The notes beneath the pieces were generated by a model. It saw only the letters and a list, made by a program, of their open reading frames with translations, did no database searches and was not told where the DNA came from. The position numbers and the translations under genes were made by a program. Source: Ruegeria sediminis (GTDB lineage: Bacteria > Pseudomonadota > Alphaproteobacteria > Rhodobacterales > Rhodobacteraceae). Taken from it: 64,000 nt of DNA. This document shows, one piece after another, positions 1-8,985 of the stretch; position 1 is the first letter of the stretch, and the number at the start of each line of letters is the position of its first letter. The stretch lies in contig NZ_VCPD01000004.1 of NCBI RefSeq assembly GCF_005938215.1, forward strand, positions 372,001 through 436,000, read 5' to 3'.

Positions 1-65
1 GCCTTACCATGTTTCGCCATTTGATTTAAGTATGAAATGTTTAGACATATAGAAACTGTTGGCAT
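1..65 (-). CDS. Possible 5' end of a gene running off the left edge
   Basis: An ATG whose complement is at 63-65 follows a strong Shine-Dalgarno sequence (GGAGG, complement at 72-76) with a 6-base spacer. The frame then stays open for 21 codons to the window edge, beginning MPTVSICLNISY. It starts 28 bases after the stop of the upstream formamidase-like gene, on the same strand, so it could be the next gene of that operon. The stretch is clearly more AT-rich than its neighbours. No family can be recognised from 21 residues. The ribosome-binding site is the main support, so confidence is moderate. Confidence 0.4.
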   Translation of the reverse strand, partial: MPTVSICLNISYLNQMAKHGK

Positions 66-93
66 TTCACACCTCCGCTTACCGCCGGTCGCC

Positions 94-921
94 TCAGCCC
101 AACGGTGTCCGAAACGTCCCGGCATGCAGGATGATGTCGAAGTGATTCACCCCTTGCTGCAGATCGAAACTGACCGAATGCCCGGCCTTGCGCAGCCGTT
201 CCGCATAGTCGCGGCTCTGGCGGATGAACTCTCCGGTGTCGCGCCCGCCCGCCGTGACGCGGTATTGCGGGCCGGTGGGCGGAAGGTGGTGGATCGGAGA
301 AAGGTCTTCGATTTCCTGCTGCGTCAGTTGCAACGGGTCGTTGACCGGCACCAGCGAAATCGGCTCCAGATCGAATACGCCGCTGATCAGGGTCACATCA
401 CTCACCTGCAACCCGGCCCCGGCCAAGTCCGACCCTGCCGTCGCCATCACCATCGCCGCCAAATGGCCGCCCGCGCTGTGCCCGGACAGCGACACCCTCG
501 CCGGGTCAAACCCCATCGTCCCGGCCTGTGACCCCAGCCACATCAGCGCGTCGCGGCATTCGACCACCATTTCGCCAAGCCGGGCGTTGGGCGCGATCGT
601 GTAGTTCAAGGTGGCAAAGGCATGGCCGCCCTCGACCAGCGCCGGCGCCATCATTGCCGACTCCCGCTGGCTCAGCGCTTGCCAGTAGCCGCCATGGATG
701 AACACATGCAGCGGCGCGTCTGGTTCCCGGCCCGGGAAGTAGTCCAGCACATGCGTCGGCCCGTTCCCGTAGCTCAGGTTCTCCTGCACCTGCAGGTCCG
801 TGCGCACCTTGGCGCTGAGCGCCGCATAGGCCGCAAGATAGGGAGAGTTGTCGCCCCCAACCATGGAACTGGGCGAATATTCCCGCGCCAGCTCGTCGGA
901 GGAAAAGCCGCGATACAACAC
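94..921 (-). CDS. Alpha/beta hydrolase, probable kynurenine formamidase (arylformamidase)
   Basis: A 275-residue cytosolic alpha/beta hydrolase of the lipase/esterase type. The oxyanion motif HGGYW is at residues 76-80 and the nucleophile elbow GHSAGG at 147-152, with Ser149 as nucleophile. Asp228 and His260 (in NHFD) are the likely rest of the triad. The HGGYW plus GHSAGG pair is typical of the KynB-like branch that hydrolyses N-formylkynurenine to kynurenine and formate. The gene lies 3 bases downstream of tryptophan 2,3-dioxygenase, which makes that substrate, so context and sequence agree. It is distinct from the metal-dependent bacterial KynB fold. A general carbamate or ester hydrolase role cannot be excluded. 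Confidence 0.8.
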   Translation of the reverse strand: MLYRGFSSDELAREYSPSSMVGGDNSPYLAAYAALSAKVRTDLQVQENLSYGNGPTHVLDYFPGREPDAPLHVFIHGGYWQALSQRESAMMAPALVEGGHAFATLNYTIAPNARLGEMVVECRDALMWLGSQAGTMGFDPARVSLSGHSAGGHLAAMVMATAGSDLAGAGLQVSDVTLISGVFDLEPISLVPVNDPLQLTQQEIEDLSPIHHLPPTGPQYRVTAGGRDTGEFIRQSRDYAERLRKAGHSVSFDLQQGVNHFDIILHAGTFRTPLG

Positions 922-924
922 GTC

Positions 925-1812
925 TCAGGCCCCCTGATTGTACATGAGTTCGGTCCGCATGTCGTAAAGATCGTGGAAGAATTTGAGCTCCAGCGCCTTT
1001 TTCAGGAAGGCTACCCCGCTGGACCCGCCGGTGCCCGGCTGCATCCCGATCACCCGCTCCACGGCCGTCGCATGGTCGAAGCGCCAGCGCTGGAACAGCG
1101 ACTCCACATCCATCAGCTTTTCCGCCAGCGCGTAGAGATCCCAGTACTTGTCGGTGTCGCGGAAGATCTCGACCCAGATCTTCACCACCCGCGGATCGCC
1201 GGAATAAGGCTGCGAGTAGTCCCGGTCCAGCAAGTCCTGCGGCACGTCAAACCCTTGGCGCGCCAGCATGTGCAGAACCTCGTCGTAGAGCGACGGCTTG
1301 GTGAGCGCCGCGTTCAGCATTTCCATCACTTCGGGGTCGTGCGCGTGTACCTTCAGGGTCGAAGTGTCCTTGTTGCCGAGGATGAACTCGATCTGGCGAT
1401 AGCCGTAGCTCTGGAAACCCGACGAGTTCCCCAGAGCATGGCGGAACGTAAGGTAATCCGCCGGCGTCATGGTCAGCAGTGTGTCCCAGGCCGAGATCAG
1501 CTGCCGTTGGATCGCCTTGATCCGGTCGAGGTTCTTCATCGCCGGGCCGAAGTCATCCATCTGCAGGAACCGCCGCACCTCGACCAGCTGGTGATGCATC
1601 AGCTTGAGCCACAGCTCGCTGACCTGATGGATGATGATGAACAGCATTTCGTCCGGCTGCGCCGGGTCCTGAAAGGTCTTCTGCAGGTTCAACAACGTCT
1701 TGAGCTGCAGGAAATCGCCATAGCTCTTGCGGTGCTTGTCCGCGAAATCGGTGACGAGCGTGTCTTCGACGCCGCGCTTCACAAGCCGGTCCCGTTTGTC
1801 CTGTTCAGCCAT
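925..1812 (-). CDS. kynA: Tryptophan 2,3-dioxygenase
   Basis: This 295-residue protein has the usual length of bacterial TDO. It opens the indole ring of L-tryptophan with O2 to give N-formylkynurenine and uses haem b. His62 in the HQVSELW motif matches the distal active-site histidine, and His247 in FDHATA matches the proximal haem ligand. The substrate-closing loop GTGGSSG is at about 260-266. The protein ends a few bases before the formamidase-like gene, giving the first two steps of the kynurenine pathway. Kynureninase is not in the window and may lie to the left. Confidence 0.95.
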   Translation of the reverse strand: MAEQDKRDRLVKRGVEDTLVTDFADKHRKSYGDFLQLKTLLNLQKTFQDPAQPDEMLFIIIHQVSELWLKLMHHQLVEVRRFLQMDDFGPAMKNLDRIKAIQRQLISAWDTLLTMTPADYLTFRHALGNSSGFQSYGYRQIEFILGNKDTSTLKVHAHDPEVMEMLNAALTKPSLYDEVLHMLARQGFDVPQDLLDRDYSQPYSGDPRVVKIWVEIFRDTDKYWDLYALAEKLMDVESLFQRWRFDHATAVERVIGMQPGTGGSSGVAFLKKALELKFFHDLYDMRTELMYNQGA

Positions 1813-1855
1813 CTTGGTTCTCCAGAATGCGGGAATACCCGCTATTTCACCTGAA

Positions 1856-2260
1856 TTAGAGCCGTTTTTCGAGTTTGGCAGTCGCTTCGATCTCGACCAG
1901 CGCCTCGTCCTCGACCAGCCCGGCGACGACGACCATCGTCATGGCGGGAAAGTGCCGCCCCATGATCTTGCGATAGGTCTCGCCCACTTCCCTCTGGCGG
2001 GCCAGGTATTCCTTCTTGTCGGTAACATACCATGTCAGCCGGGTGATATCCTCTGGCCTGCCTCCCGCGGCACGGACGATATCGACGATGTTGCGCAGCG
2101 CCTGTTCCATCTGCCCGATAAAATCGTCGGATTCGAATTTCTGCTCGGCGGTCCAGCCGATCTGGCCTCCCACGTAAAGCGTCCCGTCATCGCACAGGAT
2201 ACCGTTGGCATAGCCCTTGGCGGGCGCCCAGCCCTCGGGATGTATCACCTGGTTGCTCAT
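1856..2260 (-). CDS. RidA (YjgF/YER057c/UK114) family protein
   Basis: A 134-residue Rid-fold protein. The ATG whose complement is at 2258-2260 is chosen because it overlaps the thioesterase stop codon (ATGA) and gives the usual family length. Classical RidA enzymes hydrolyse reactive enamines and imines and need an arginine in the C-terminal VARL segment. Here the matching segment reads VVVAGLVEDE, so that arginine is a glycine. It is therefore probably one of the Rid subgroups linked to catabolic operons, such as those acting on aromatic amines, and not a housekeeping 2-aminoacrylate deaminase. It sits between the thioesterase and TDO genes in the same operon. The substrate is unknown. Confidence 0.85.
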   Translation of the reverse strand: MSNQVIHPEGWAPAKGYANGILCDDGTLYVGGQIGWTAEQKFESDDFIGQMEQALRNIVDIVRAAGGRPEDITRLTWYVTDKKEYLARQREVGETYRKIMGRHFPAMTMVVVAGLVEDEALVEIEATAKLEKRL

Positions 2261-2664
2261 GTCGGCTCTCCAATCATCCGGGTTATCTCGTCGCGCACAT
2301 CCTGCGGCCAGGGCGAGGCGGAAAAGTTCCTGATATGCACGAGGGTAAGTTTCGCGCTCAGCCGTCTTTCCGCCTCGCAGGACGCGGTCACCGCGAAATC
2401 GAAACTGCTGCGCCCGATTCGGAGCGGTTGCAGCGAGAAATCCAGCCAGTCCCCATGCCGGCTGATCGCCTGGAACGTGGTTTCGATGTGAACCGTCGGC
2501 GCGCCTGCGTCCAGCTTGTGGAAATCCTCGAACGGATAGCCGAGCGCGTCGAAAAAGAACGCCTCGACGCAATCGTTGATCATCTCGAAATAGCGCGGGT
2601 AGAACACGATCCCCGCCGGGTCGCAGTGCTTGAACAGAATCTTCTGCCGCCAGTGGAATGTCAT
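2257..2664 (-). CDS. Hotdog-fold acyl-CoA thioesterase (4-hydroxybenzoyl-CoA thioesterase type)
   Basis: A 135-residue single hotdog domain. Near the N-terminus FKHCDPAGIVFYPRYFE places Asp15 in the position of the catalytic aspartate of the 4HBT family. The start whose complement is at 2662-2664 gives the normal family length and lies 2 bases after the livF stop. Its stop overlaps the RidA start. Proteins of this type cleave aromatic or aliphatic acyl-CoA, and in an operon with a benzoate-CoA ligase a role in releasing a CoA intermediate or rescuing trapped CoA is likely. The exact acyl group cannot be read from the sequence. Confidence 0.88.
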   Translation of the reverse strand: MTFHWRQKILFKHCDPAGIVFYPRYFEMINDCVEAFFFDALGYPFEDFHKLDAGAPTVHIETTFQAISRHGDWLDFSLQPLRIGRSSFDFAVTASCEAERRLSAKLTLVHIRNFSASPWPQDVRDEITRMIGEPT

Positions 2665-2666
2665 GG

Positions 2667-3352
<686 letters not shown>

Positions 3353-3356
<4 letters not shown>

Positions 3357-4102
3357 GCGTCCTCCCCCAGATAGGCGCGGCGAACCTCGGCATGGTTGCG
3401 GATATCCTCCACCGTCCCCGTCGCGATGACCTCGCCATAGACCAGCACGCTGATCCGATCGGCCAGCGCAAAGACCGCGTCCATGTCGTGTTCCACCAGC
3501 AGGATCGGCGCTTCGTGCCGCAACTCGTCCAGAAACCCGGTCAGGCGTTTTGAACCGCTGGCGCCGAGACCCGCCATCGGTTCGTCCATGATGAAGGCGC
3601 GCGGTTTCAGCGTCAGCGCGACGGCAACTTCCAATTGGCGGCGCTGGCCGTGGGACAGATCCGAGGTGCGGATGGCCGCGTGATCCAGCAAGCCGACGCG
3701 ATCCAGCGCGGTTTCCGCCACTTCGCGCAGGTCGCGGTCCTTGAGCACGGGCCGGAAAAAGCGGTACGGTCGGCGGCCGGCGCCCAGCGCGCCCAGCATG
3801 GCATTCTGCAGAACCGTGTCTTCCATCGCCAGCGCCGAGATCTGGAACGTGCGCCCCAGCCCCATCCGTGCGCGTTGCACCGTGCTCAGCGCAGTGACGT
3901 CGCGACCGAGGAAATGCACCTCCCCGCTATCGGGCCGCAATCCTCCCGCAATCTGCTTGATCAGGGTCGATTTTCCCGCCCCGTTGGGCCCGATCAGCGC
4001 GTGGATTTCGCCCGGGCGCAGATCGAGGCTGACATTGTTCGACGCGATCAGAGCGCCGAATTTCCTGGAGACGTTGCGGACGGACAGCACCGGCTCAGTC
4101 AT
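3353..4102 (-). CDS. livG: Liv-type ABC transporter ATP-binding protein (LivG)
   Basis: A 249-residue ATPase that pairs with LivF. Walker A GPNGAGKST is at 38-46, signature LSHGQRR at 149-155, Walker B AFIMDEP at 169-175 and the H-loop His205 in LLVEHDMD. The ATG whose complement is at 4100-4102 is preferred over longer frames because homology begins there. It overlaps the end of livM by 8 bases and the start of livF by 4, which implies translational coupling. Confidence 0.92.
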
Positions 4103-5078
4103 GCGCCACCTCCCGCCCCGCCAGCGTGCCGATGATGCCGCCGCGCGCATAAAGCACGACGGCAAGCAGCAGCAGCCCCAGGTAAATGTGCCAGAACTCG
4201 GACAAGCCGCCCAGGACATGTTCCAGCGCGATGAACAGCGCCGCACCCGCCACCGGTCCGAACAGCCGCGCGACACCGCCCAGAATGATGAAGATCATGA
4301 TCTCGCCCGAGGTCTGCCAGCTGAACATGGAGGGGCTGACGAAGCGGTTGAGATCGGCAAACAGCGCGCCCGCAAGCCCGGTGATCGCACCCGAGATGAC
4401 GAAGGCGGTCAGGCGCAAACGATAGGGAGTGATGCCGATGGTCTCGACCCGTTCGGCCGTCTGCCTTGCCGCGTTCAACGCCAGCCCGAAAGGGGATTTA
4501 GCCAGCATGGCCGCGAACATCAGCGCCGCGGCGAGAATGACATAGGCGATCAGGAAGAACTGGATCGGGTCCAGCGTGTTGAGGCCGGGAAAGCTGTTTC
4601 GGACATAGATCGACAGCCCGTCCTCGCCGCCATAGGCCGGCCAACTGATGGCGAAATAGAACAGCATCTGGCCGAATGCGAGGGTGATCATGATGAAATA
4701 GACGCCCGATGTGCGCAAGGACAGCGCCCCGATCACCAGCGCCGCAAGGGCCGACGCCGCCAGCGCCACCAGCCAGATCACCGGCATCGACTTGGTCCCC
4801 TCGATGAGAAACGGAACCTCCATCAGGGGCGTGTAGCTTTGCGCGTGGTGCGCGAGGATGCCCATCGCATAGCCGCCGATGCCGAAGAAGGCCGCGTGAC
4901 CCAGGCTGACGAGACCGCCAAGGCCAAGCGCAATGTTCAGGCCGACGCCGGCCAGCGCCAGGATCGCGACGCGGGTCGCCAGCGTGATCATGAAAGGCTC
5001 GTCCGCGACATAGGCCCAGAGCGGGAACAGCAGCAGACCAAGCGCCAGCACCGCGTTGAAGATCGTCTCCCGGCTCAT
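4095..5078 (-). CDS. livM: Liv-type ABC transporter permease (LivM)
   Basis: A 327-residue inner-membrane permease with about eight or nine hydrophobic segments. The conserved family segment LNIALGLGGLVSLGHAAFFGIGG is present near residue 50, and a late ITGLAGALFA segment marks the cytoplasmic loop that contacts the ATPases. The start, whose complement is at 5076-5078, overlaps the end of livH by 4 bases. It forms the translocation channel with LivH. Confidence 0.92.
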   Translation of the reverse strand: MSRETIFNAVLALGLLLFPLWAYVADEPFMITLATRVAILALAGVGLNIALGLGGLVSLGHAAFFGIGGYAMGILAHHAQSYTPLMEVPFLIEGTKSMPVIWLVALAASALAALVIGALSLRTSGVYFIMITLAFGQMLFYFAISWPAYGGEDGLSIYVRNSFPGLNTLDPIQFFLIAYVILAAALMFAAMLAKSPFGLALNAARQTAERVETIGITPYRLRLTAFVISGAITGLAGALFADLNRFVSPSMFSWQTSGEIMIFIILGGVARLFGPVAGAALFIALEHVLGGLSEFWHIYLGLLLLAVVLYARGGIIGTLAGREVAHD

Positions 5079-5995
5079 GCGCGCGCTCCGTATAGGCCGG
5101 TCGGTCTGACGATCAGCACCACGGCCATGAGAATGTAGATCAGCATCGAGGCGAGCGCCGATCCGACCGCCGTGGCCGAGGCCGGATCCATGAACAGTTT
5201 GAACGTTTCGGGCAGCAGCACCCCGCCCAGCGTATCGGTCAGCCCCACGAGGACCGAGCCGATCAGCGCGCCCTTGATCGACCCGATGCCGCCGATGACG
5301 ATGACCACGAATGCGAGGATCAGAACCGGCTCGCCCATGCCGACCTGCACCGACTGGATCGCTCCAACCAGCGCGCCGGCCAGCCCCGCAAGCCCCGCAC
5401 CAAGGGCAAAAACCACTGTATAGAGCCTGTTGATGTCGATTCCCAACGCGGCGATCATCTCGCGGTCGCTCTCGCCCGCGCGGATCTGGACGCCCAGCCT
5501 GGTGCGCGAGATCAAAAGGAACAGCCCCAGCGCGATCAATAGGCCGACGGCGATGATCGTCAGGCGGTAAAGCGGGTATTCGATGCCTCCGGGCAGAGTC
5601 ACCGGCCCCGACAGCGCCAGGGGGATGTTGAGGTAGAGCGGGAACGACCCGAACAGCCATCGCGTGCCTTCGGAAAAGATCAGGATCAGCGCGAATGTCG
5701 CCAGCACCTGATCGAGGTGATCCCGGTTGTAGAGGCGACGGATGACCAGCATCTCGACCAGCGCGCCGGCGGCCGCCGCGGCGGCGAGGCTGGCGGCAAG
5801 CCCCAGAACGAAGCTGCCCGTCGCGGCGGCGGTGGCCGCGGCGGCGAATGCCCCGATCATGAACAGCGAGCCGTGCGCAAGATTGATCAGCCCCATGACG
5901 CCGAAGACCAGCGTCAGGCCGGCGGCCGTCAGAAAGAGCATCACCCCGAACTGCAAGCCATTCAGGATCTGTTCGATCAGCAGAAGAAAGGACAT
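5075..5995 (-). CDS. livH: Liv-type ABC transporter permease (LivH)
   Basis: A 306-residue inner-membrane permease. It shows the family hallmark FGVMGLINLAHGSLFMIGAF at about 31-50 and the coupling-loop region GAGLAGLAGAL late in the protein. Hydrophobic segments run through almost the whole length. It follows the substrate-binding protein gene by about 50 bases and overlaps livM, so it belongs to the same importer. Confidence 0.92.
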   Translation of the reverse strand: MSFLLLIEQILNGLQFGVMLFLTAAGLTLVFGVMGLINLAHGSLFMIGAFAAAATAAATGSFVLGLAASLAAAAAAGALVEMLVIRRLYNRDHLDQVLATFALILIFSEGTRWLFGSFPLYLNIPLALSGPVTLPGGIEYPLYRLTIIAVGLLIALGLFLLISRTRLGVQIRAGESDREMIAALGIDINRLYTVVFALGAGLAGLAGALVGAIQSVQVGMGEPVLILAFVVIVIGGIGSIKGALIGSVLVGLTDTLGGVLLPETFKLFMDPASATAVGSALASMLIYILMAVVLIVRPTGLYGARA

Positions 5996-6046
5996 TTCGC
6001 TACCCTGTGTGCTGGCGCGGGGAATAGCCCCCGCGCCACCGGGTTC

Positions 6047-7189
6047 TTACATCTTGCACTCACCCGCATAGGCATCGGCATGATCCTCGAGCGCGACGCC
6101 GAGGATCTTGTTGGTGAAAACATCGCCTTCCTGCACCACTTCGCGGACATAGATGTCCTGGATCGGGTGGTGGTTCGGGCCGAACTTGAACTCGCCGCGC
6201 ACCGAGTCGAACTCGGCCGCCCTCAGCGCCTCGCGGAACGCGTCCTGGTCCTTGACGTCGGCCTTGGCCATCGCCGACAGGATCAGGTTGGCCGTATCGA
6301 ACCCCTGCGAGGCATAGAGCGACGGCAGGCGTCCATATTCGGCCTCGAAGCTTTCGACGAACGCCTTGTTGGCGGCGTTGTCGATATCCTTGTTCCACTG
6401 GCTTGTGTTCTTGACGCCCAACGCCGCCGCACCGACCGCCTGCAGGATGCCCTGGTCGAACGAGAAGGCCGGGCCCACGACCGGCAGGTCCACGCCACTG
6501 TCGGCATATTGCTTGAGGAACGAGATCCCCATGCCGCCGGGCAGGAAGAAGAACACGCTGTCGGCGTCCGAGGCGCGGATCTGCGCGATTTCGGCGGCAT
6601 AATCCGTCTGGCCCAGCTTGGTGTAGATCTCGCCGGCCAGCTCGCCTTCGTACATCCGCTTGTACCCCGCCAGCGCGTCCTGTCCCGCCGGGTAGTTCGG
6701 AGCCAGGATGAAGCTGTTCTTCAGGCCCGCCGAATTGGCATAGGCGCCCGCCGCTTCGTGTAGGTTGTCATTCTGCCAGGCGACGTTGAAATAGTTCGGG
6801 TGGCAGCCCTTGCCCGCCAGTGCCGACGGCCCGGCATTGGGCGACAAATAGAATTTGCCCTGCGCGGTCGCCGATGGCACCACCGCCATCGCGAGGTTGG
6901 ACCAGATGATGCCGGTCAGGATGTCCACGTCGTCGGACTGGATCATGCGGTCCGCCAGCTGCACGGCGATGTCGGGTTTGCGCTGATCGTCCTCGATCAC
7001 CACCTCGATGTCGGGATTGCCCGCCTGTTTCACCGCCAGCATGAAGCCGTCGCGCACGTCGATGCCCAGACCGGCGCCGCCGCCCGACAGCGTGGTGATC
7101 ATTCCGACCTTGACCGGCTCGGCCAGGGCCATTCCGGCGGTCATTGCGGCAGCCGTCGCTGCCAGTAGCAAGGATTTGGTTTTCATCAT
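6047..7189 (-). CDS. Periplasmic substrate-binding protein of the Liv-type importer
   Basis: A 380-residue Peripla_BP_6 protein with a clear Sec signal peptide (MMKTKSLLL, hydrophobic core, cleavage after ALA at about 23). The mature protein starts EPVKVGMITTLSG, the typical opening of LivJ/LivK-like proteins. It is the ligand-binding part of the importer whose permeases and ATPases follow. Ligand identity is not visible. Given the (amino)benzoate-CoA ligase upstream and the kynurenine-pathway genes downstream, an aromatic acid is the best guess. Confidence 0.9.
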   Translation of the reverse strand: MMKTKSLLLAATAAAMTAGMALAEPVKVGMITTLSGGGAGLGIDVRDGFMLAVKQAGNPDIEVVIEDDQRKPDIAVQLADRMIQSDDVDILTGIIWSNLAMAVVPSATAQGKFYLSPNAGPSALAGKGCHPNYFNVAWQNDNLHEAAGAYANSAGLKNSFILAPNYPAGQDALAGYKRMYEGELAGEIYTKLGQTDYAAEIAQIRASDADSVFFFLPGGMGISFLKQYADSGVDLPVVGPAFSFDQGILQAVGAAALGVKNTSQWNKDIDNAANKAFVESFEAEYGRLPSLYASQGFDTANLILSAMAKADVKDQDAFREALRAAEFDSVRGEFKFGPNHHPIQDIYVREVVQEGDVFTNKILGVALEDHADAYAGECKM

Positions 7190-7259
7190 CTTCTTCCCCT
7201 GTTGAAGGACTATTCCCGAAGGTTTTCTGGAACGCTCCGATCTCGGGCGTCACGGATCT

Positions 7260-7287
7260 CCTGCCGGTCCCTTCCCAATCCGGCAGG
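7260..7287 (-). other. Inverted repeat between CoA ligase and binding-protein genes
   Basis: CCTGCCGG (7260-7267) and CCGGCAGG (7280-7287) form a perfect 8-bp stem with a 12-base loop in the 172-base gap before the binding-protein gene. No T-run follows in the direction of transcription. An mRNA-stabilising or partial-termination hairpin that raises binding-protein expression over the upstream enzymes is plausible. Confidence 0.4.
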
Positions 7288-7361
7288 TTTCAAATGGTCA
7301 ATCTCCCCGACGCCCCCGCTGCGCAGGCTAAACGGTTTCGGCAAGGGTGCAACAGCGCGCG

Positions 7362-8984
7362 TCATTGCGCGGCCTCGCGCAACTGGAAACGCTGGATCTT
7401 GCCGGTGGCGGTTTTCGGCAGGGCGTCGGCGAAGACCACGCTGCGCGGGTACTTGTAGGGGGCGATGGTCGCCTTGACGTGATCCTGCAGCGCCCTGACC
7501 GTCGCGTCATCCGGCGCATGGCCGTCGTTCAGCACTACATGGGCCTGTACGATGTTGCCACGCGCCTCGTCCGGCTTGCCGACGACGGCGCATTCGGCGA
7601 CGGCGGGGTGCGACAGCAGGGCCGCCTCGACCTCGGGCCCCGAGATATTGTAGCCGGAGGTCAGGATCATGTCGTCGTTTCGGGCGCAGAAGTGCAGATA
7701 GCCGTCCTTGTCCATGGTGAAGCTGTCGCCGGTGATGTTCCAGCCGTTCAGCACATAGTCTTTTTGCCGTTCGTCGTTCAGATAGCGGCACCCGGTCGGG
7801 CCGCGCACGGCCAGCCGCCCGACCTCGCCACGCGGCACCTCGTTGGCTGCGTCGTCGATCACCCTGGCCTCGTAGCCCGTGACAGGCTTGCCGGTGCAGG
7901 CCGGGCGGTGGTCGGAAAAGCGGTTGGTGACGAAGATGTGCAGCAGTTCCGTCGCACCGATTCCGTCCAGCATCGGCTTGCCCGTCTTGGCCATCCAGTC
8001 ATCGTAGATCGGAGCAGGCAGCGTTTCGCCCGCCGACACCGCGGCGCGCAGGCTGGAAAGATCCGCGCCTTCCTCCATCGCCGCAAGCATGGTGCGATAG
8101 GCGGTGGGCGCGGTGAAACAGACCGTCGCCCTGTAGGTCTGGATGATCTCGATCAGGTTCGGCGGCGAGGCGTTTTCCAACAGCGCCGCCGCCGCGCCGA
8201 AGCGCAGGGGAAACACCGCCAGGCCGCCCAGGCCGAAGGTAAAGGCAAGCGGCGGCGAACCGACAAAGACGTCGTCCGGCGTGACCTTCAGCACTTCCCT
8301 GGCATAGCCGTCCGCGATGATCAGCAGATCGCGGTGGAAGTGCATCGTCGCCTTCGGCGAGCCGGTGGTGCCCGAGGTGAAGCCCAGCAGCGCCACGTCG
8401 TCCTGACTGGTTTCGACCGCCTCGAAATGCACCGGTTTTTCCAGCGCCAGACGGTCCAGCTCGGCATCGTGATTGGCCGTGCCGTCGAACCCGACTACCG
8501 TTTTCAGGAAATCGGATGTCTTGGCGCAGGCGACCAGTTCGTCCTTCAGCCGGGTATCGCAAAGGGCATGAGAAATCTCGGCCTTGTCGACGATGGCAGT
8601 CAGTTCGCCCGTGCGCAGCATCGGCATGGTGTTCACCACCACCGCGCCCGCCTTGGTAGCGGCCAGCCAGCAGGCGACCATCGCCGGGTTGTTGGCCGAA
8701 CGGATCAGGATGCGGTTGCCGGGCACGATGCCCAGATCCTCGACCAGCACATGGGCGATCCGGTTGCTCCAGTCGGACAACTCCTTGTAAGTGCGGCGGC
8801 GGCCGTTGCCGATCAGCGCCGTGTGATCGCCAAAGCCCTTGTCGACCATCCGGTCCGTCAGTTCCACGGCCGCGTTCAGGCGGTCGGGATAGTCGAACCC
8901 GTCCAGCAGCAGGTCCGGCCATTGATCCGCGGGCGGCAGGTTGTCCCGGGCGAAGGTATCGGTATGAGCCGAGGGTCTGAGCAT
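7362..8984 (-). CDS. Benzoate-CoA ligase family protein, probable 2-aminobenzoate-CoA ligase
   Basis: A 540-residue ANL-superfamily adenylate-forming ligase. The phosphate-binding loop FTSGTTGSPK is at 202-211, the A5-like motif GIGATELLHIF lies in the middle, and the C-terminal PKTATGKIQR puts the catalytic lysine at 529. It activates an aromatic acid with ATP and CoA. The GATELLHIF segment resembles the benzoate and 2-aminobenzoate ligases. With TDO and formamidase in the operon, anthranilate, the product of kynurenine cleavage, is the most economical substrate. Benzoate or another aryl acid remains possible. Confidence 0.82.
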   Translation of the reverse strand: MLRPSAHTDTFARDNLPPADQWPDLLLDGFDYPDRLNAAVELTDRMVDKGFGDHTALIGNGRRRTYKELSDWSNRIAHVLVEDLGIVPGNRILIRSANNPAMVACWLAATKAGAVVVNTMPMLRTGELTAIVDKAEISHALCDTRLKDELVACAKTSDFLKTVVGFDGTANHDAELDRLALEKPVHFEAVETSQDDVALLGFTSGTTGSPKATMHFHRDLLIIADGYAREVLKVTPDDVFVGSPPLAFTFGLGGLAVFPLRFGAAAALLENASPPNLIEIIQTYRATVCFTAPTAYRTMLAAMEEGADLSSLRAAVSAGETLPAPIYDDWMAKTGKPMLDGIGATELLHIFVTNRFSDHRPACTGKPVTGYEARVIDDAANEVPRGEVGRLAVRGPTGCRYLNDERQKDYVLNGWNITGDSFTMDKDGYLHFCARNDDMILTSGYNISGPEVEAALLSHPAVAECAVVGKPDEARGNIVQAHVVLNDGHAPDDATVRALQDHVKATIAPYKYPRSVVFADALPKTATGKIQRFQLREAAQ

Positions 8985-8985
8985 T

